A stretch of DNA of 64,000 nucleotides from Streptomyces olivoverticillatus (GCF_014203555.1 NZ_JACHJH010000002.1:776791-840790), one strand, 5' to 3'. Numbered from the stretch's first letter, positions 1 through 9,344 are shown. Program-made: numbers and translations. Notes: generated by a model from the letters alone, not told the origin.

Positions 1-1124
1 TCCCGCACCGGGGTGACGTTGGTGACGTCCACGGCGCGCCGCAGGGCCTTGGCCAGGCGCACGCCGTCGCCCACGGCCCACAAGTGCAGGAAGAACAGCC
101 GGGGTTCGTCCGCCAGGCCGTGGTTGTGCAGCTCGACGAGGTCGATCCCGCCGCGCCGCAGCAGCCGCATGGCCTGGTGCACCTCGTCGGCGATCAGGGC
201 GAAGTCGCCGTTGACCGCGGCCCGGCCGCCGCCCAGCGCCTGGAAGTTGAAGGCCGTGGTGGCGCCCGTTCCCGAGGGCAGCAGGAGACCGCCGTCGGTG
301 ATGGTCTCGCGGCGCCGGAAGACGGACTTGTAGATGCCCTGGGCATTGGAGCCCTTGGCACCCAGCGCGGTGTCCATGGCCTTGGTGTCCAGGTCGATGC
401 GCGGCGGGGTGCCGGGCTTCTTTCCGGGCGGCGTGCCCGTACGGTCGAACGCCGCCCGCATCCCGCGGGCCAGCGCCACCGCGTCGTGCCCGTGTCCGTG
501 GACGTGCATCCACCAGATGTCGGGGGTGTGGGAGAGCAGGTGCTTGTGCACGGCGGTCACCATGATGTCGTGCGCGTGCAGGGCGTCGATCGCGTGCTGC
601 ATCTCGGTCTCGGTGACCGTGAGGTCGCCCATCACCAGGCTGCTGCCGTCGGAGTAGCGGGCGAAGGCCACGTGCGAGCCGAGCGCGAGCCCCGCGCTGA
701 CCTTGACCCCGTGCGAGACCACCTTCAGGTCGTGGCGGGGGTAGCCGGTCCGGTAGATGGTCTCGCCCAGCAGACTGCCCTGGCGGCCCAGCACGGTCGC
801 GACCTTCGACCAGTCCGACGCGGCGGTGGGGACGGGTCTCAGCAGCTCCCGCCCTCCTTGGCCGCGGCCCTGGCCCCGCCCATGGTCGCGGTCCCGGTCC
901 CGGTCGGGGTCGCGGCCGTCCGGGCCGTCGCTCCCGTCCCGGTCGGGCGGGCAGTCCCGGCCGTCCGTGGCGTGTGCGGTGGCCGCCCCCACCCCGGCCA
1001 GTACCGGAGCGAGGGCGGCGGCCGCCAGGATCCTCCGGCGTGGTGGGGCCGCCGTCGCCGCGCCGCGCGCAGCTGCCGCCCTCTCTTTCGTTCCCCCTGC
1101 TCGGTCCCGGTCCCCGGTCGTCAC
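1..1124 (-). CDS. DUF1259 (LppY/LpqO-like) secreted protein, 3' end outside window
   Basis: The reading frame starts at GTG 1124 behind a GGAGGT ribosome site and runs off the left edge, so about 374 residues are visible and the C-terminus is missing. Residues 28-52 look like a Tat-type export signal (three arginines, then an alanine-rich stretch ending in AHA). A low-complexity Asp/Arg/Gly linker follows at about residues 52-90. The body carries two repeated modules with His-rich motifs, WMHVHGHGHD near residue 205 and ELHNHGL near residue 330, the two-repeat pattern of the DUF1259 family (mycobacterial LppY and LpqO). The biochemical function of the family is not known to me; the His clusters suggest metal binding, which is inference. 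Confidence 0.8.
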   Translation of the reverse strand, partial: MTTGDRDRAGGTKERAAAARGAATAAPPRRRILAAAALAPVLAGVGAATAHATDGRDCPPDRDGSDGPDGRDPDRDRDRDHGRGQGRGQGGRELLRPVPTAASDWSKVATVLGRQGSLLGETIYRTGYPRHDLKVVSHGVKVSAGLALGSHVAFARYSDGSSLVMGDLTVTETEMQHAIDALHAHDIMVTAVHKHLLSHTPDIWWMHVHGHGHDAVALARGMRAAFDRTGTPPGKKPGTPPRIDLDTKAMDTALGAKGSNAQGIYKSVFRRRETITDGGLLLPSGTGATTAFNFQALGGGRAAVNGDFALIADEVHQAMRLLRRGGIDLVELHNHGLADEPRLFFLHLWAVGDGVRLAKALRRAVDVTNVTPVR

Positions 1125-1211
1125 AAGTGCACCTCCATCGTGGGCAGTGCCATGTAAACACGATCGGATCGTTCGCGACCGGGGAGCGCCGCGCGCCTGC
1201 CGCCGGACGGG

Positions 1212-1589
1212 TTAGGACGTGCCCCGGGCGGACCGCGAGATCGCCTCGCGCACGGCTTCCTCCGTGCGCCCCACGATCGCCGAGCCGTCGTCCGCGGTGA
1301 TGAGCGGACGCTGGATCAGCCTCGGGTGCCCGGCGAGCGCGGCGATCCAGCGCGACCGGGTGCTCTCCTCGCGCGGCCAGTCGGCGAGGCCGAGCTCCTT
1401 CGCCTCCGCTTCCTGCGTCCGTGTGATGTCCCACGGCTCCAGGCCGAGCCGCGCGAGCACCGCACGGATCTCGTCCTCGCTCGGCACGTCCTCGAGATAG
1501 CGGCGTACGGTGTAGCCGGCGCCCTCGGCGTCGAGCAGGCTGATGGCGCTGCGGCACTTGGAGCAGGCCGGGTTGATCCAGATTTCCAT
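1212..1589 (-). CDS. ArsC/Spx/MgsR family protein
   Basis: This protein of about 125 residues has the ArsC/Spx thioredoxin-like fold signature: an N-terminal NPACSKC motif (CxxC-like active site at the start of the fold) followed by a helix, and a late RPL motif (QRPLI) that in arsenate reductases holds the substrate-binding arginine. It could be a glutaredoxin- or thioredoxin-coupled arsenate reductase or an Spx-type redox regulator; the sequence alone does not decide. I chose ATG 1589 over the upstream GTG at 1598, because a TACTGT -10 box at 1597-1602 overlaps that GTG and lies 7 bases before the ATG, predicting a leaderless mRNA. No ars genes are adjacent. Confidence 0.8.
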   Translation of the reverse strand: MEIWINPACSKCRSAISLLDAEGAGYTVRRYLEDVPSEDEIRAVLARLGLEPWDITRTQEAEAKELGLADWPREESTRSRWIAALAGHPRLIQRPLITADDGSAIVGRTEEAVREAISRSARGTS

Positions 1590-1637
1590 GGCACGCACAG
1601 TACTAAGGGGTGTCTGCTCGACCCTGATTCCCCGTCG

Positions 1638-2003
1638 CTACGACCGGCTCCGCCGTCCGGTAAGGGCGAAGGCCATGACCGAAGTGACCAGCGCGAGCAG
1701 CGACAGCGCGAGATGAGTGCCCACCGGCGAGCCGAAAGCATCGCAGGTCGAGGCCTCACAGGTGCGGGGAGGGTACCCGACCAGTGCGAGTGCGGCCCCT
1801 GCCGCCGCCGGTCCCGTCGCCCCGCCGAGCATGGCGAAGGTCGTCGCGGTTGCCGTCGCCTGCGCGGTGCGGTGCGCAGTGCGGCTGCTGCTGACGACGG
1901 TCATGGCCGAGCCATTGGCCAGGCCCAGGCCGCACCCCACGAGGGCGCATGCGCCGCTGAGCAGCCAGAGAGGCGCGGGCTGCCGCTGGGACCTCGACCG
2001 CCT
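1638..2003 (-). pseudogene. 5'-truncated MFS transporter remnant
   Basis: The readable part is the last quarter of a drug-exporter-like MFS protein: GLGLANGSA followed by TFAMLGGATGPAAAG, the usual end of EmrB/QacA-type transporters, then a final hydrophobic helix and an RRSRS tail. The longest frame opens at ATG 1940, but homologous-looking hydrophobic sequence (WLLSGACALVG) continues upstream to about 2003 without a start. The preceding ten or so helices are absent. Immediately beyond lies a different gene fragment on the other strand. It is therefore a remnant, not a small transporter. The exact breakpoint is inferred, within about 30 bases. Confidence 0.6.
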
Positions 2004-2011
2004 CCATCAGC

Positions 2012-2203
2012 AGCGTGGCAGCCGTACGCCCGAACGGAAACATCGTCACGATCAGCACGGGAACCATCACCGAAGGCGCGTTCAAGGGAGCAAAGGCCGT
2101 CACCGAGGTAACGCTCCTAGCCTCCCGCCAAACCGCCTGCCTGACCCCTCAGGGCCTCACCTCTGCCTTCGGACCCACCACGGTGACCATCACCCAGCTC
2201 TGA
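2012..2203 (+). pseudogene. 5'-truncated small secreted protein remnant
   Basis: A plus-strand frame ending at TGA 2201-2203 encodes about 60 residues with the look of the C-terminal beta-rich half of a small actinobacterial secreted protein: GTITEGAFKGAKAVTEV, one cysteine in TACLTPQG, then a GPTTVTIT ending. I recognise this ending pattern from memory only. There is no signal peptide, no start with a ribosome site and no room for the N-terminal half, because sequence upstream of about 2010 belongs to the MFS remnant on the other strand. Base composition is somewhat lower in G+C than neighbouring genes. Probably non-functional. Confidence 0.5.
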
Positions 2204-2221
2204 CCGACGCGGGACACAAGC

Positions 2222-2256
2222 GAAGGCCGCCACCCCGGAGCGGGGTGGCGGCCTTC
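2222..2256 (-). terminator. glnA terminator
   Basis: A perfect 16-bp stem (GAAGGCCGCCACCCCG and its complement) with a 3-base loop lies 17 bases after the glnA stop codon. It can also stop transcription arriving from the left. Confidence 0.85.
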
Positions 2257-2272
2257 AAGCGGAATCCGCGGC

Positions 2273-3682
2273 TTAGATGTCGAAGTACATCTCGAACTCG
2301 TGCGGGTGCGGGCGCAGCTGGATCGGGGCGATCTCGTTGGTGCGCTTGTAGTCGATCCAGGTCTCGATCAGGTCCGAGGTGAAGACGCCGCCGGCCTGGA
2401 GGTACTCGTTGTCCGCCTCGAGGGCTTCGAGGACCGCCGGGAGGGAGGTCGGGACCTGGGGGACGTTCGCGTGCTCGTCGGGGGCGAGCTCGTAGAGGTC
2501 CTTGTCGATCGGCTCGGCCGGCTCGATCTTGTTCTTGACGCCGTCGAGGCCGGCCAGGAGGAGGGCCGAGAAGGCGAGGTAGGGGTTGGACGACGGGTCC
2601 GGCGCGCGGAACTCGACGCGCTTGGCCTTGGGGTTGGAGCCCGTGATCGGGATGCGCATCGCGGCGGAGCGGTTGCGCTGGGAGTAGACCAGGTTGACCG
2701 GGGCCTCGAAGCCGGGGACCAGGCGGTGGTAGGAGTTCACCGTCGGGTTGGTGAAGGCCAGCAGCGACGGGGCGTGCTTGAGGATGCCGCCGATGTAGTA
2801 GCGGGCGGTGTCCGAGAGGCCCGCGTAGCCCTGCTCGTCGTAGAAGAGGGGCTCGCCACCGCTCCACAGCGACTGGTGGACGTGCATGCCCGAGCCGTTG
2901 TCACCGAAGATCGGCTTCGGCATGAAGGTCGCGGTCTTGCCGTTGCGCCAGGCGACGTTCTTCACGATGTACTTGAAGAGCATCAGGTCGTCGGCCGCGG
3001 CGAGCAGCGTGTTGAACTTGTAGTTGATCTCCGCCTGGCCGGCCGTGCCGACCTCGTGGTGCTGGCGCTCGACCTGCAGGCCCGCCTTGTCCAGCTCCAG
3101 GGAGATCTCGGCGCGCAGGTCGGCGAAGTGGTCGACCGGCGGGGCCGGGAAGTAGCCGCCCTTGTAGCGGACCTTGTAGCCGCGGTTGTCCTCCAGCGCA
3201 CCGGTGTTCCAGGCGCCCGCCTCGGAGTCGATGTGGTAGAAGGACTGGTTCGCGCTGGTCTCGAAGCGGACGCTGTCGAAGACGTAGAACTCGGCCTCGG
3301 GGCCGAAGAACGCGGTGTCCGCGATGCCGGTGGAGGCGAGGTAGGCCTCGGCCTTCTTGGCGATGTTGCGCGGGTCGCGGCTGTACTGCTCACCCGTGAT
3401 CGGGTCGTGGATAAAGAAGTTGATGTTCAGCGTCTTGTCGCGCCGGAACGGGTCCATACGGGCCGTGGAGAGGTCCGCGCGCAGCGCCATGTCGGACTCG
3501 TGGATGGCCTGGAAGCCGCGGATCGACGAGCCGTCGAACGCCAGCTCCTCGTTCGGGTCGAAGACCGAGGCCGGGATCGTGAAGTGCTGCATCACGCCAG
3601 GCAGGTCGCAGAACCGGACGTCGACGAACTTGACGTCCTCGTCCGCGATGAACTTCTTGGCCTCGTCGGCGTTCTGGAACAT
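2273..3682 (-). CDS. glnA: glutamine synthetase type I
   Basis: GlnA makes glutamine from glutamate, ammonia and ATP, the entry point of nitrogen assimilation; it works in the cytoplasm as a dodecamer. The 469-residue length is exactly that of the GSI-beta family. Visible motifs are DGSSIRGFQ in the N-terminal half, the [13 protein letters not shown]/glutamate-binding signature, [10 protein letters not shown], and [10 protein letters not shown], whose Tyr falls at residue 397, the site adenylylated by GlnE in this class. The start ATG 3682 follows an AGGAGG ribosome site 6 bases away, so the 9 upstream codons in frame are not used. A four-part GlnR operator lies upstream and a strong terminator follows. 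Confidence 0.97.
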   Translation of the reverse strand: MFQNADEAKKFIADEDVKFVDVRFCDLPGVMQHFTIPASVFDPNEELAFDGSSIRGFQAIHESDMALRADLSTARMDPFRRDKTLNINFFIHDPITGEQYSRDPRNIAKKAEAYLASTGIADTAFFGPEAEFYVFDSVRFETSANQSFYHIDSEAGAWNTGALEDNRGYKVRYKGGYFPAPPVDHFADLRAEISLELDKAGLQVERQHHEVGTAGQAEINYKFNTLLAAADDLMLFKYIVKNVAWRNGKTATFMPKPIFGDNGSGMHVHQSLWSGGEPLFYDEQGYAGLSDTARYYIGGILKHAPSLLAFTNPTVNSYHRLVPGFEAPVNLVYSQRNRSAAMRIPITGSNPKAKRVEFRAPDPSSNPYLAFSALLLAGLDGVKNKIEPAEPIDKDLYELAPDEHANVPQVPTSLPAVLEALEADNEYLQAGGVFTSDLIETWIDYKRTNEIAPIQLRPHPHEFEMYFDI

Positions 3683-3771
3683 CCAACTCCTCCTAGCCCG
3701 GCCGAGCACGGTCGGGGATTGCTTCGGTGCGCGGTCCGTCGCCGTCCTTATCGCAATGGCGCGCTGTGGCC

Positions 3772-3827
3772 GACCCTAGAGAGACGGGATTTCCCAAGCA
3801 TGACCCATTTGTTTCGCCGAGGTTAAC
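3772..3827 (-). promoter_or_regulatory. glnA promoter with GlnR operator
   Basis: Reading the minus strand from 3826 there are four half-sites separated by exactly 6 bases each: TTAAC, GAAAC (3815-3811), GTCAT (3804-3800) and GAAAT (3793-3789). This is the gTnAc-n6-GaAAc double arrangement known for the nitrogen regulator GlnR in Streptomyces. A TAGGGT -10 box follows at 3777-3772, so GlnR would bind at and upstream of the -35 position. Confidence 0.85.
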
Positions 3828-3903
3828 CGGCACGCGGGGCCGGTGTGGCGGGGCACGGGCCCCGGAGCCCGGGGAACGAATGCGGTCGCAGTACCGTGGA
3901 GCG

Positions 3904-4371
3904 GTGGACAACAGGCAAGCAATCGGCTCATGGCTCTCCGGCCCCCGCGCGGCCGCGGAGGACATGGGCATCGAATTCGGCCACCGGGGCGAGCGCCTCG
4001 GCCTGCCGGAGAACGGGCCGGGCTCCGTAGCCCCGCTCGGGCGGCGCTTCGGCGCCCTCTTCGTCGACTGGGCGCTGTGCATGCTCATCGCCTACGGCTT
4101 CCTTGCCGCGGGCTCCCCGCAGCGGGCGGGCAACTGGGCCCTGGCCGTCTTTTTCGTACTCAGCATGCTCACCGTCGGTACGGTCGGCTGTACGCCCGGC
4201 AAGCGGCTGTTCGGACTGCGGGTGATCGCCGAGGGCGGCGGGCGGCTGAGCCTGCCGCGGGTGCTGCTGCGCAGCGTGCTGCTCCTGCTCGTCGTCCCGG
4301 CCGTCGTCTGGGACCGTGACACCCGCGGGCTGCACGACCGGCTCTCGCGCGCCGTCCAGGTGCGCATCTAA
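3904..4371 (+). CDS. RDD family membrane protein
   Basis: A 155-residue protein with an N-terminal soluble part (DNRQAIGSWLSGPRAAAE) and two to three membrane helices, beginning with the family hallmark GRRFGALFVDW, in which the Arg and the Asp carry the RDD pattern, and ending with RDTRGLHDRLSRAVQV. RDD proteins are mostly of unknown role; some act in ion or osmolyte transport. GTG 3904 is preferred over ATG 3880, because the protein from 3904 matches the usual start and a TACCGT -10 box at 3892-3897 lies 6 bases upstream, predicting a leaderless mRNA. It is divergent from glnA and shares its upstream region. Confidence 0.85.
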   Translation: MDNRQAIGSWLSGPRAAAEDMGIEFGHRGERLGLPENGPGSVAPLGRRFGALFVDWALCMLIAYGFLAAGSPQRAGNWALAVFFVLSMLTVGTVGCTPGKRLFGLRVIAEGGGRLSLPRVLLRSVLLLLVVPAVVWDRDTRGLHDRLSRAVQVRI

Positions 4372-4397
4372 GCGGATCCAAAAGGCGCACAGACAAA

Positions 4398-4434
4398 GGA
4401 GGCGGGGCGGAACCAGTGGTTCCGCCCCGCCTCC
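4398..4434. terminator. bidirectional terminator between RDD and DUF4191 genes
   Basis: A 16-bp perfect stem (GGAGGCGGGGCGGAAC and complement) with a 5-base loop lies between two convergent genes. Confidence 0.8.
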
Positions 4435-4458
4435 TCGTGTCGGAGTAGGTCGGCCGTC

Positions 4459-5142
4459 TCAGCGGCCCTTCGGCATTCTCGTGCCCTTCGGCATCGGGCC
4501 CTTGGGGATCGGCATGTTGCTCATGAGGTCGCCCAGCGCCCGCAGCCGGTCGTTGACGGCCGTCACCTGCGCGCCCTGCAGGACCCGGGGCAGCTTGAGC
4601 AGCGTGGTGTGCAGCTTCTTGAGCGGCACCTCGCCCTCGCCCTCGCCCACCACGATGTCGTGCACGGGCACGTCCGCGACGATGCGCGCCATGCGCTTCT
4701 TCTCGGCCGCCAGCAGGGCCTTCACCCGGTTGGGGTTGCCCTCGCCGACCAGCACGATGCCCGCCTTGCCCACCGCGCGGTGCACGACGTCCTGGTTGCG
4801 GTTCATCGCCACCGCGGGAGTCGTCGTCCAGCCGCCGCGCCGGATGTTGTCCAGCACTGCCGCCGCGGCACCCGGCTGGCCCTCCATCTGCCCGAAGGCA
4901 GCGCGCTCGGCACGCCGTCCGAAGACGATCGCCATCGCGAGGAAGGCCAGCAGGAAGCCCAGGATGCCCAGGTAGACCGGGTGATCGATCACGAAGCCGA
5001 TGGCGAGGAGCACACCGAAGGTGACGATTCCCACAGCCGCGACGACAAGACCGACCTTCGAGTCGACCTTCTTGGTCATCTGGTAGGTCAGGGCGATCTG
5101 CTTCAGTCGCCCGGGGTTCTCGGATGTTTCCTTCCTCGCCAT
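4459..5142 (-). CDS. DUF4191 membrane protein
   Basis: This 227-residue protein begins with a basic segment, then two adjacent membrane helices at about residues 32-50 and 55-75 (VGLVVAAVGIVTFGVLL and a second), followed by a cytoplasmic domain with DNIRRGGW and a Lys/Pro-rich tail with MPKG repeats. This is the actinobacterial DUF4191 architecture, conserved beside lipA and glnA; its function is unknown. ATG 5142 has no ribosome site, but a TAAACT -10 box at 5150-5155 is 7 bases upstream, consistent with a leaderless transcript. A role linked to lipoylation or lipid metabolism can be suggested only from position. Confidence 0.85.
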   Translation of the reverse strand: MARKETSENPGRLKQIALTYQMTKKVDSKVGLVVAAVGIVTFGVLLAIGFVIDHPVYLGILGFLLAFLAMAIVFGRRAERAAFGQMEGQPGAAAAVLDNIRRGGWTTTPAVAMNRNQDVVHRAVGKAGIVLVGEGNPNRVKALLAAEKKRMARIVADVPVHDIVVGEGEGEVPLKKLHTTLLKLPRVLQGAQVTAVNDRLRALGDLMSNMPIPKGPMPKGTRMPKGR

Positions 5143-5152
5143 ACGGCGAAGT

Positions 5153-5413
5153 TTACGTCGCTTGCGGACCCGGGGCCGCCACGGCCTCCAGCAGGTGCTG
5201 TGTCTCCCGCCGGTCCTTGGCCCGGCGGCGGTCCTCCAGCACTGCCGTCCACGCGTTCCGGCGGGCGGTGCGCTGCCCGCCGCGCATCAGCAGTTCCTCC
5301 AGGGCGCGCAGGGCGCCGGTGACGGATGGGGGCCGTACGGAGAGCGTGGAAGGCAGAGCGGAAGAGGCGCGGGTGGCGGTCGCCAAGACTGCGTTACCGG
5401 GCGCGGCCTGCAT
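5153..5413 (-). CDS. small conserved hypothetical protein
   Basis: An 86-residue protein starting MQAAPGNAV at ATG 5413, with a GAGGGG ribosome site 7 bases upstream. A longer frame exists up to 5506 but would overlap the promoter. The second half is charged and helical (ALEELLMRGGQRTARRNAW, then EDRRRAKDRRE). I recognise no domain. It sits between lipA and the DUF4191 gene and ends only 10 bases before the start of the latter, inside that gene's promoter. Confidence 0.65.
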   Translation of the reverse strand: MQAAPGNAVLATATRASSALPSTLSVRPPSVTGALRALEELLMRGGQRTARRNAWTAVLEDRRRAKDRRETQHLLEAVAAPGPQAT

Positions 5414-5496
5414 GTCGATGTCCCCTCGGGAGCGGAAATGTGAGGCGTGGAGGGTGTTGGTCGTACTGCTGTGCGTACTTCCATCGTCACCGAACG

Positions 5497-5525
5497 GTGT
5501 TACCAACGGATGACCTGTTGGTCAA
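5497..5525 (-). promoter_or_regulatory. putative promoter of the small gene ending at 5153
   Basis: On the minus strand TTGACC (5525-5520) is followed after 17 bases by TAACAC (5502-5497). It fits a HrdB-type promoter about 80 bases before the small gene. The spacer also contains a CCAAC/GTTGG inverted repeat. Confidence 0.45.
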
Positions 5526-5542
5526 ACACCTATGAAACGTTG

Positions 5543-5590
5543 ACGCGGCCCGTACCTTCCCGGGCTTGTCGCCGGGGGTACGGGCCGCGT
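5543..5590 (-). terminator. lipA terminator
   Basis: Long outer stem ACGCGGCCCGTAC with its complement, enclosing a smaller CCCGG/CCGGG hairpin, 26 bases after the lipA stop. Confidence 0.75.
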
Positions 5591-5616
5591 CGAAGGTGAT
5601 GCGATGCCGGTCGGGC

Positions 5617-6585
5617 TCAGACCGCCTGGGTCGAGGCCGCGACGCTCTCGCGCCGCTCGATCGCCTGCTGGTAGAGCCGGCCCGCGCGGTACGAGGAGCG
5701 GACCAGGGGGCCGGACATGACGCCGGCGAAGCCGATCTCCTCGGCCTCCTCCTTGAGCTCCACGAACTCCTGCGGCTTCACCCAGCGCTCCACCGGGTGG
5801 TGGCGCACCGACGGGCGCAGGTACTGGGTGATGGTGATCAGCTCGCAGCCCGCGTCGTGCAGGTGCTGCAGCGCCTCGCTGATCTCCTCGCGGGTCTCGC
5901 CCATGCCGAGGATCAGGTTGGACTTGGTCACCAGGCCGTACGCACGGGCCTGCGTGATGACGTCGAGGGAGCGCTCGTAGCGGAAGCCGGGGCGGATCCG
6001 CTTGAAGATCCGCGGCACGGTCTCCACGTTGTGGGCGAAGACCTCCGGGCGGGAGGCGAAGACCTCTTCGAGCAGCTCGGGGACCGCGTTGAAGTCGGGG
6101 GCCAGCAGCTCGACCTTGGTGTGGCCGCCGTCGCGGCCGGCGGTCTGCTGGTGGATCTGGCGCACGGTCTCGGCGTACAGCCAGGCGCCGCCGTCCTCCA
6201 GGTCGTCGCGGGCGACGCCGGTGATGGTCGCGTAGTTCAGGTCCATCGTGATGACGGACTCGCCCACGCGGCGCGGCTCGTCACGGTCCAGCGCCTGCGG
6301 CTTGCCGGTGTCGATCTGGCAGAAGTCACAGCGCCGGGTGCACTGGTCGCCGCCGATGAGGAACGTCGCCTCGCGGTCCTCCCAGCACTCGTAGATGTTG
6401 GGACAGCCCGCCTCCTGGCACACCGTGTGCAGGCCCTCGCGCTTCACCAAACCCTGGAGCTCGGTGTACTCGGGGCCCATCTTCGCCCGCGTCTTGATCC
6501 ACTCGGGCTTGCGCTCGATGGGGGTCTGGGCGTTCCTGACCTCCAAGCGCAGCATCTTGCGTCCGTCGGGTGCGACTGCGGACAC
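5617..6585 (-). CDS. lipA: lipoyl synthase
   Basis: LipA is a radical-SAM enzyme that inserts two sulfur atoms into protein-bound octanoyl groups to make lipoate. At 322 residues it has typical length. It shows the auxiliary cluster cysteines ([12 protein letters not shown]), the radical-SAM CxxxCxxC motif (CTRRCDFC), the SAM-binding region with a GMGET motif, and the C-terminal RSSYRAG, whose serine coordinates the auxiliary Fe-S cluster. The start is GTG 6585 with GGGAG upstream. It acts right after LipB, encoded 117 bases upstream in the same direction, and serves SucB, encoded in this window. Confidence 0.96.
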   Translation of the reverse strand: MSAVAPDGRKMLRLEVRNAQTPIERKPEWIKTRAKMGPEYTELQGLVKREGLHTVCQEAGCPNIYECWEDREATFLIGGDQCTRRCDFCQIDTGKPQALDRDEPRRVGESVITMDLNYATITGVARDDLEDGGAWLYAETVRQIHQQTAGRDGGHTKVELLAPDFNAVPELLEEVFASRPEVFAHNVETVPRIFKRIRPGFRYERSLDVITQARAYGLVTKSNLILGMGETREEISEALQHLHDAGCELITITQYLRPSVRHHPVERWVKPQEFVELKEEAEEIGFAGVMSGPLVRSSYRAGRLYQQAIERRESVAASTQAV

Positions 6586-6701
6586 GACCGGCTCCCTATG
6601 GCTTCGATTCTTCGGCGGACACCAGGGTACGCCCGTTATTCGTACGCTCTTACTGCCCTGGCAACCCGGAGGGCCGGGGGCGCATTCCCTTGCGGGATTT
6701 C

Positions 6702-7553
6702 CTACGGGGTGGCTGCCGGTATCACAGGGGCCACTGCGGCCTCTGTGGTCTCCGCCGTCCCCACCGTCGCCTCCACCACCCTCGGCCGCGGCTCGTCGGC
6801 CGTCAGGACCTCCCGCAGGTGCTTCTCCACCAGCGGCAGGAACTCGGCCACGGGCACCCGGCGCCCCAGCTCGTTCGAGAGCGAGGTCACGCCGGCGTCG
6901 CGGATGCCGCAGGGCACGATCCGGTCGAACCAGGTGTTGTCGGGATCACAGTTCAGCGCGAACCCGTGCATGGTCACGCCCTTGGCGATCCGGATGCCGA
7001 TCGCCGCCAGCTTCCGGTCCTCGCGGCGCTGGCCGGCGTTGGAGGGGGCGTACTCCGGGCCGTTCAGCCGCGGGTCGAACTCCTCGTCCGTCAACCGCGG
7101 GTCGAAGTCCAGGCTGAGCCCGCCGATCGCCGGGCGCTGGTCCACCGGGTCGCCCAGTACCCAGACGCCGCTTCGACCCTCGATCCGCGTGGTCTCCAGG
7201 CCCAGCTCCGCGCAGGCCCGGATCAGCGCCTCCTCCAGGCGGCGGACGTGCGCGATGACGTCCACCGGGCGCGGGAGTTTGAGGATCGGGTAGCCGACGA
7301 GCTGGCCGGGGCCGTGCCAGGTGATCTTGCCGCCGCGGTCCACGTCGACGACCGGGGTGCCGTCCAGGGGGCGCTCGCTGTCCTCCGTGCGCCGTCCGGC
7401 CGTGTAGACGGCCGGGTGTTCCAGCAGCAGGCACGTGTCCGGAATCTCGTCCGCGAACCGCGCCGCGTGGACCCTGCGCTGCTCCTGCCACGCCTCCTGG
7501 TACTCGACGGCGTCCGCCCCGAAGCCCAGGTGGACAAAGCGCAGCTCACTCAC
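6702..7553 (-). CDS. lipB: octanoyltransferase LipB
   Basis: LipB moves octanoyl groups from acyl carrier protein to lipoyl domains, the first step of lipoate synthesis. The 283-residue protein has the family motifs [23 protein letters not shown] and the catalytic Cys in IVPCGI, with the partner Lys in [10 protein letters not shown]. The frame is open far upstream, but GTG 7553 (VSELRF) carries a GAGGAG site 7 bases before it and gives the normal N-terminus. An Ala/Thr-rich tail of about 35 residues follows the catalytic domain. It is divergent from the regulator gene at 7834, with a 280-base intergenic region between them. Confidence 0.95.
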   Translation of the reverse strand: MSELRFVHLGFGADAVEYQEAWQEQRRVHAARFADEIPDTCLLLEHPAVYTAGRRTEDSERPLDGTPVVDVDRGGKITWHGPGQLVGYPILKLPRPVDVIAHVRRLEEALIRACAELGLETTRIEGRSGVWVLGDPVDQRPAIGGLSLDFDPRLTDEEFDPRLNGPEYAPSNAGQRREDRKLAAIGIRIAKGVTMHGFALNCDPDNTWFDRIVPCGIRDAGVTSLSNELGRRVPVAEFLPLVEKHLREVLTADEPRPRVVEATVGTAETTEAAVAPVIPAATP

Positions 7554-7833
7554 GGCAGCTCCTCTTCGGGCCCGCTCTGCGGCCCGCCCTTGCTCGTACT
7601 CGGTGGTCGCGCCCGGGCGCCTGTCGGTGCCCCGTACACCCTTGCCACTGTACGGCGGCGGACGGGCGTTCCTGCAGGCGGCCGTCGGGCCGAGCGCCGC
7701 CCGGCGCCTTCGATACCTATTTGATCTGTCCTCACACGATCGGATGAATGCGGGGCGAAGGTCGCGATCAGGGCGTTGGGGACCGCTAAGTTCACGCCGT
7801 TCCAGAACAAAGATCAGGGAGACCGGCAGGCTG

Positions 7834-9282
7834 ATGACGGAACGACCCCCACAGCGCATCCCCAACCGTCAGCTCGCGGCGCTCATCGCGGAGGCCGGGT
7901 TCTCCAACGCGGGCCTGGCCCGCCGCGTCGACCAGCTGGGGCTGGAACACGGCCTCGACCTGCGGTACGACAAGACCTCCGTCACGCGCTGGCTGCGCGG
8001 GCAGCAACCCCGCGGCACCACGCCCGCGCTGATCGCCGAGGTGTTCACCCGGCGGCTCGGCCGCCGGCTGTCCGCCCAGGACCTCGGGCTGGACGCGTGC
8101 GCGCCCGTCTATGCGGGGCTGGAATTCGCGGCTTCGCCCGAAGAGGCCATCGACATCGTCAGCGGCCTGTGGAGAAAGGACTCCGGGAGCCATACAGAGC
8201 TACGCAAGATCGCGTTCACACCGGCCGGGCTGGTGGTGCCCAGCCGCGACTGGCTGATCGGGCGCGCGGACGAACGGGTGGCGCGCGGAGCGGCGCCCGC
8301 GCCCTCGGGCGAGGGTGCGCGCCTGCCACTGCAGGCGCGCGGTTCGGCACCGCGCCAGCGGCTTGCCGAGCGCGCCCCCGGCAGCCGCGTCACCATGGGC
8401 GACATCGCCGCGCTGCGCTCCGTCGGCGAGCTGTTCCGCACCATCGACCACGCCTACGGGGGCGGGCACGCCCGGCAGGCGCTCGTGCGCTACCTGGAGC
8501 ACGAGACCGAGCCGATGCTGCGCGGCACGTACGGGGAGACGACCGGGCGGCGGCTGTTCGCCGCGGCCGCCGACCTCACCCGGCTCGCCGGGTGGACCTC
8601 GTACGACATCGCCGCGCACGGCCTCGCCCAGCGCTACTACGTCCAGGCGCTGCGGCTCGCACAGGCCGCCGGGGACCGGGCGTACGGCAGCTATGTGCTG
8701 GTCACCATGAGCCGGCAGGCCGTCTACCTCGGGCACGGCCGGGAAGCGGTGCAGCTGGCGCGGGTGGCCCAGCAGGGGGCCGGATCCGGCGCCCCGCCCG
8801 TCGTCCAGTCGCTGCTGCAAGCCGTCGAGGCGCGCGGGCACGGCGTGCTGGGCGAGGTGCGGGCGTGCTCGGCGTCCATGGCGCGGGCCGAGCGGGCGCT
8901 GGAGACCTCCCGGCCGGGGGACGACGTGCCGTACTGGGCGCGGTTCTTCGACGAGGCGCATCTGGCGGACGAGTTCGCACACTGCAACCGGGACCTCCAG
9001 CAGTACCGGGCCGCCGCGCAGCACGCGGAGCGGTCGCTGCAGCTGCGCAGCCCGGCGTACGCGCGGAGCCGGCTGTTCTGCCGGGTGGTGCTGGCGTCGG
9101 CCCGGCTCGGCCTCGGCGAGCTGGAGCAGGCGTGCGCGCTGGGCGTGGAGGCGGCGCAACAGGCGGCGGAGATGCGGTCGGTCAGGGCGCTGGAGTACGT
9201 ACGCGACTTCGAGCGCCGCCTGGAGCCGTACCGGGACGCGGCGCCGGTCCGCTCCTACCGCGAAAAGGTGGCGGGGCTCTAG
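7834..9282 (+). CDS. HTH/TPR-like transcriptional regulator (NsdA-like family)
   Basis: A 482-residue protein. The first 90 residues look like a DNA-binding domain ([12 protein letters not shown], then [17 protein letters not shown], an HTH of the Cro/XRE kind), and the remaining 300 residues are helical repeats ([32 protein letters not shown]) like TPR units. Such proteins are numerous in Streptomyces; the NsdA/NsdB regulators that restrain antibiotic production and sporulation have this layout. The assignment to that group is by architecture from memory. The start ATG 7834 has only a weak site (GGCAGG). A strong bidirectional hairpin follows the stop. Its targets cannot be told from sequence; lipB is divergent. 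Confidence 0.75.
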   Translation: MTERPPQRIPNRQLAALIAEAGFSNAGLARRVDQLGLEHGLDLRYDKTSVTRWLRGQQPRGTTPALIAEVFTRRLGRRLSAQDLGLDACAPVYAGLEFAASPEEAIDIVSGLWRKDSGSHTELRKIAFTPAGLVVPSRDWLIGRADERVARGAAPAPSGEGARLPLQARGSAPRQRLAERAPGSRVTMGDIAALRSVGELFRTIDHAYGGGHARQALVRYLEHETEPMLRGTYGETTGRRLFAAAADLTRLAGWTSYDIAAHGLAQRYYVQALRLAQAAGDRAYGSYVLVTMSRQAVYLGHGREAVQLARVAQQGAGSGAPPVVQSLLQAVEARGHGVLGEVRACSASMARAERALETSRPGDDVPYWARFFDEAHLADEFAHCNRDLQQYRAAAQHAERSLQLRSPAYARSRLFCRVVLASARLGLGELEQACALGVEAAQQAAEMRSVRALEYVRDFERRLEPYRDAAPVRSYREKVAGL

Positions 9283-9293
9283 GCCGTGTCCGG

Positions 9294-9322
9294 GTGGGCG
9301 GGTGGGAGACCCACCCGCCCAC
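9294..9322. terminator. bidirectional terminator
   Basis: Perfect 13-bp stem GTGGGCGGGTGGG with its complement and a 3-base loop, between two convergent genes. Confidence 0.8.
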
Positions 9323-9344
9323 GAAGGTGCGCCTGGCGCAGGGT

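Noticed and set aside
84..1157. Very long plus-strand frames opposite the DUF1259 gene
   Set aside because: They are Gly/Arg/Val-rich shadows. Only the minus frame has a ribosome site, signal peptide and family motifs.
2003..2103. MFS gene continuing with a frameshift up to 2103
   Set aside because: The hydrophobic minus-strand frame there (VPVLIVTMFPFGRTAATLL) is antisense to the better supported secreted-protein remnant, so a junction explains it more simply than a frameshift.
2300..3826. 508-codon plus-strand frame over glnA
   Set aside because: Opposite-strand shadow of glnA caused by G/C-ending codons, with no start site.
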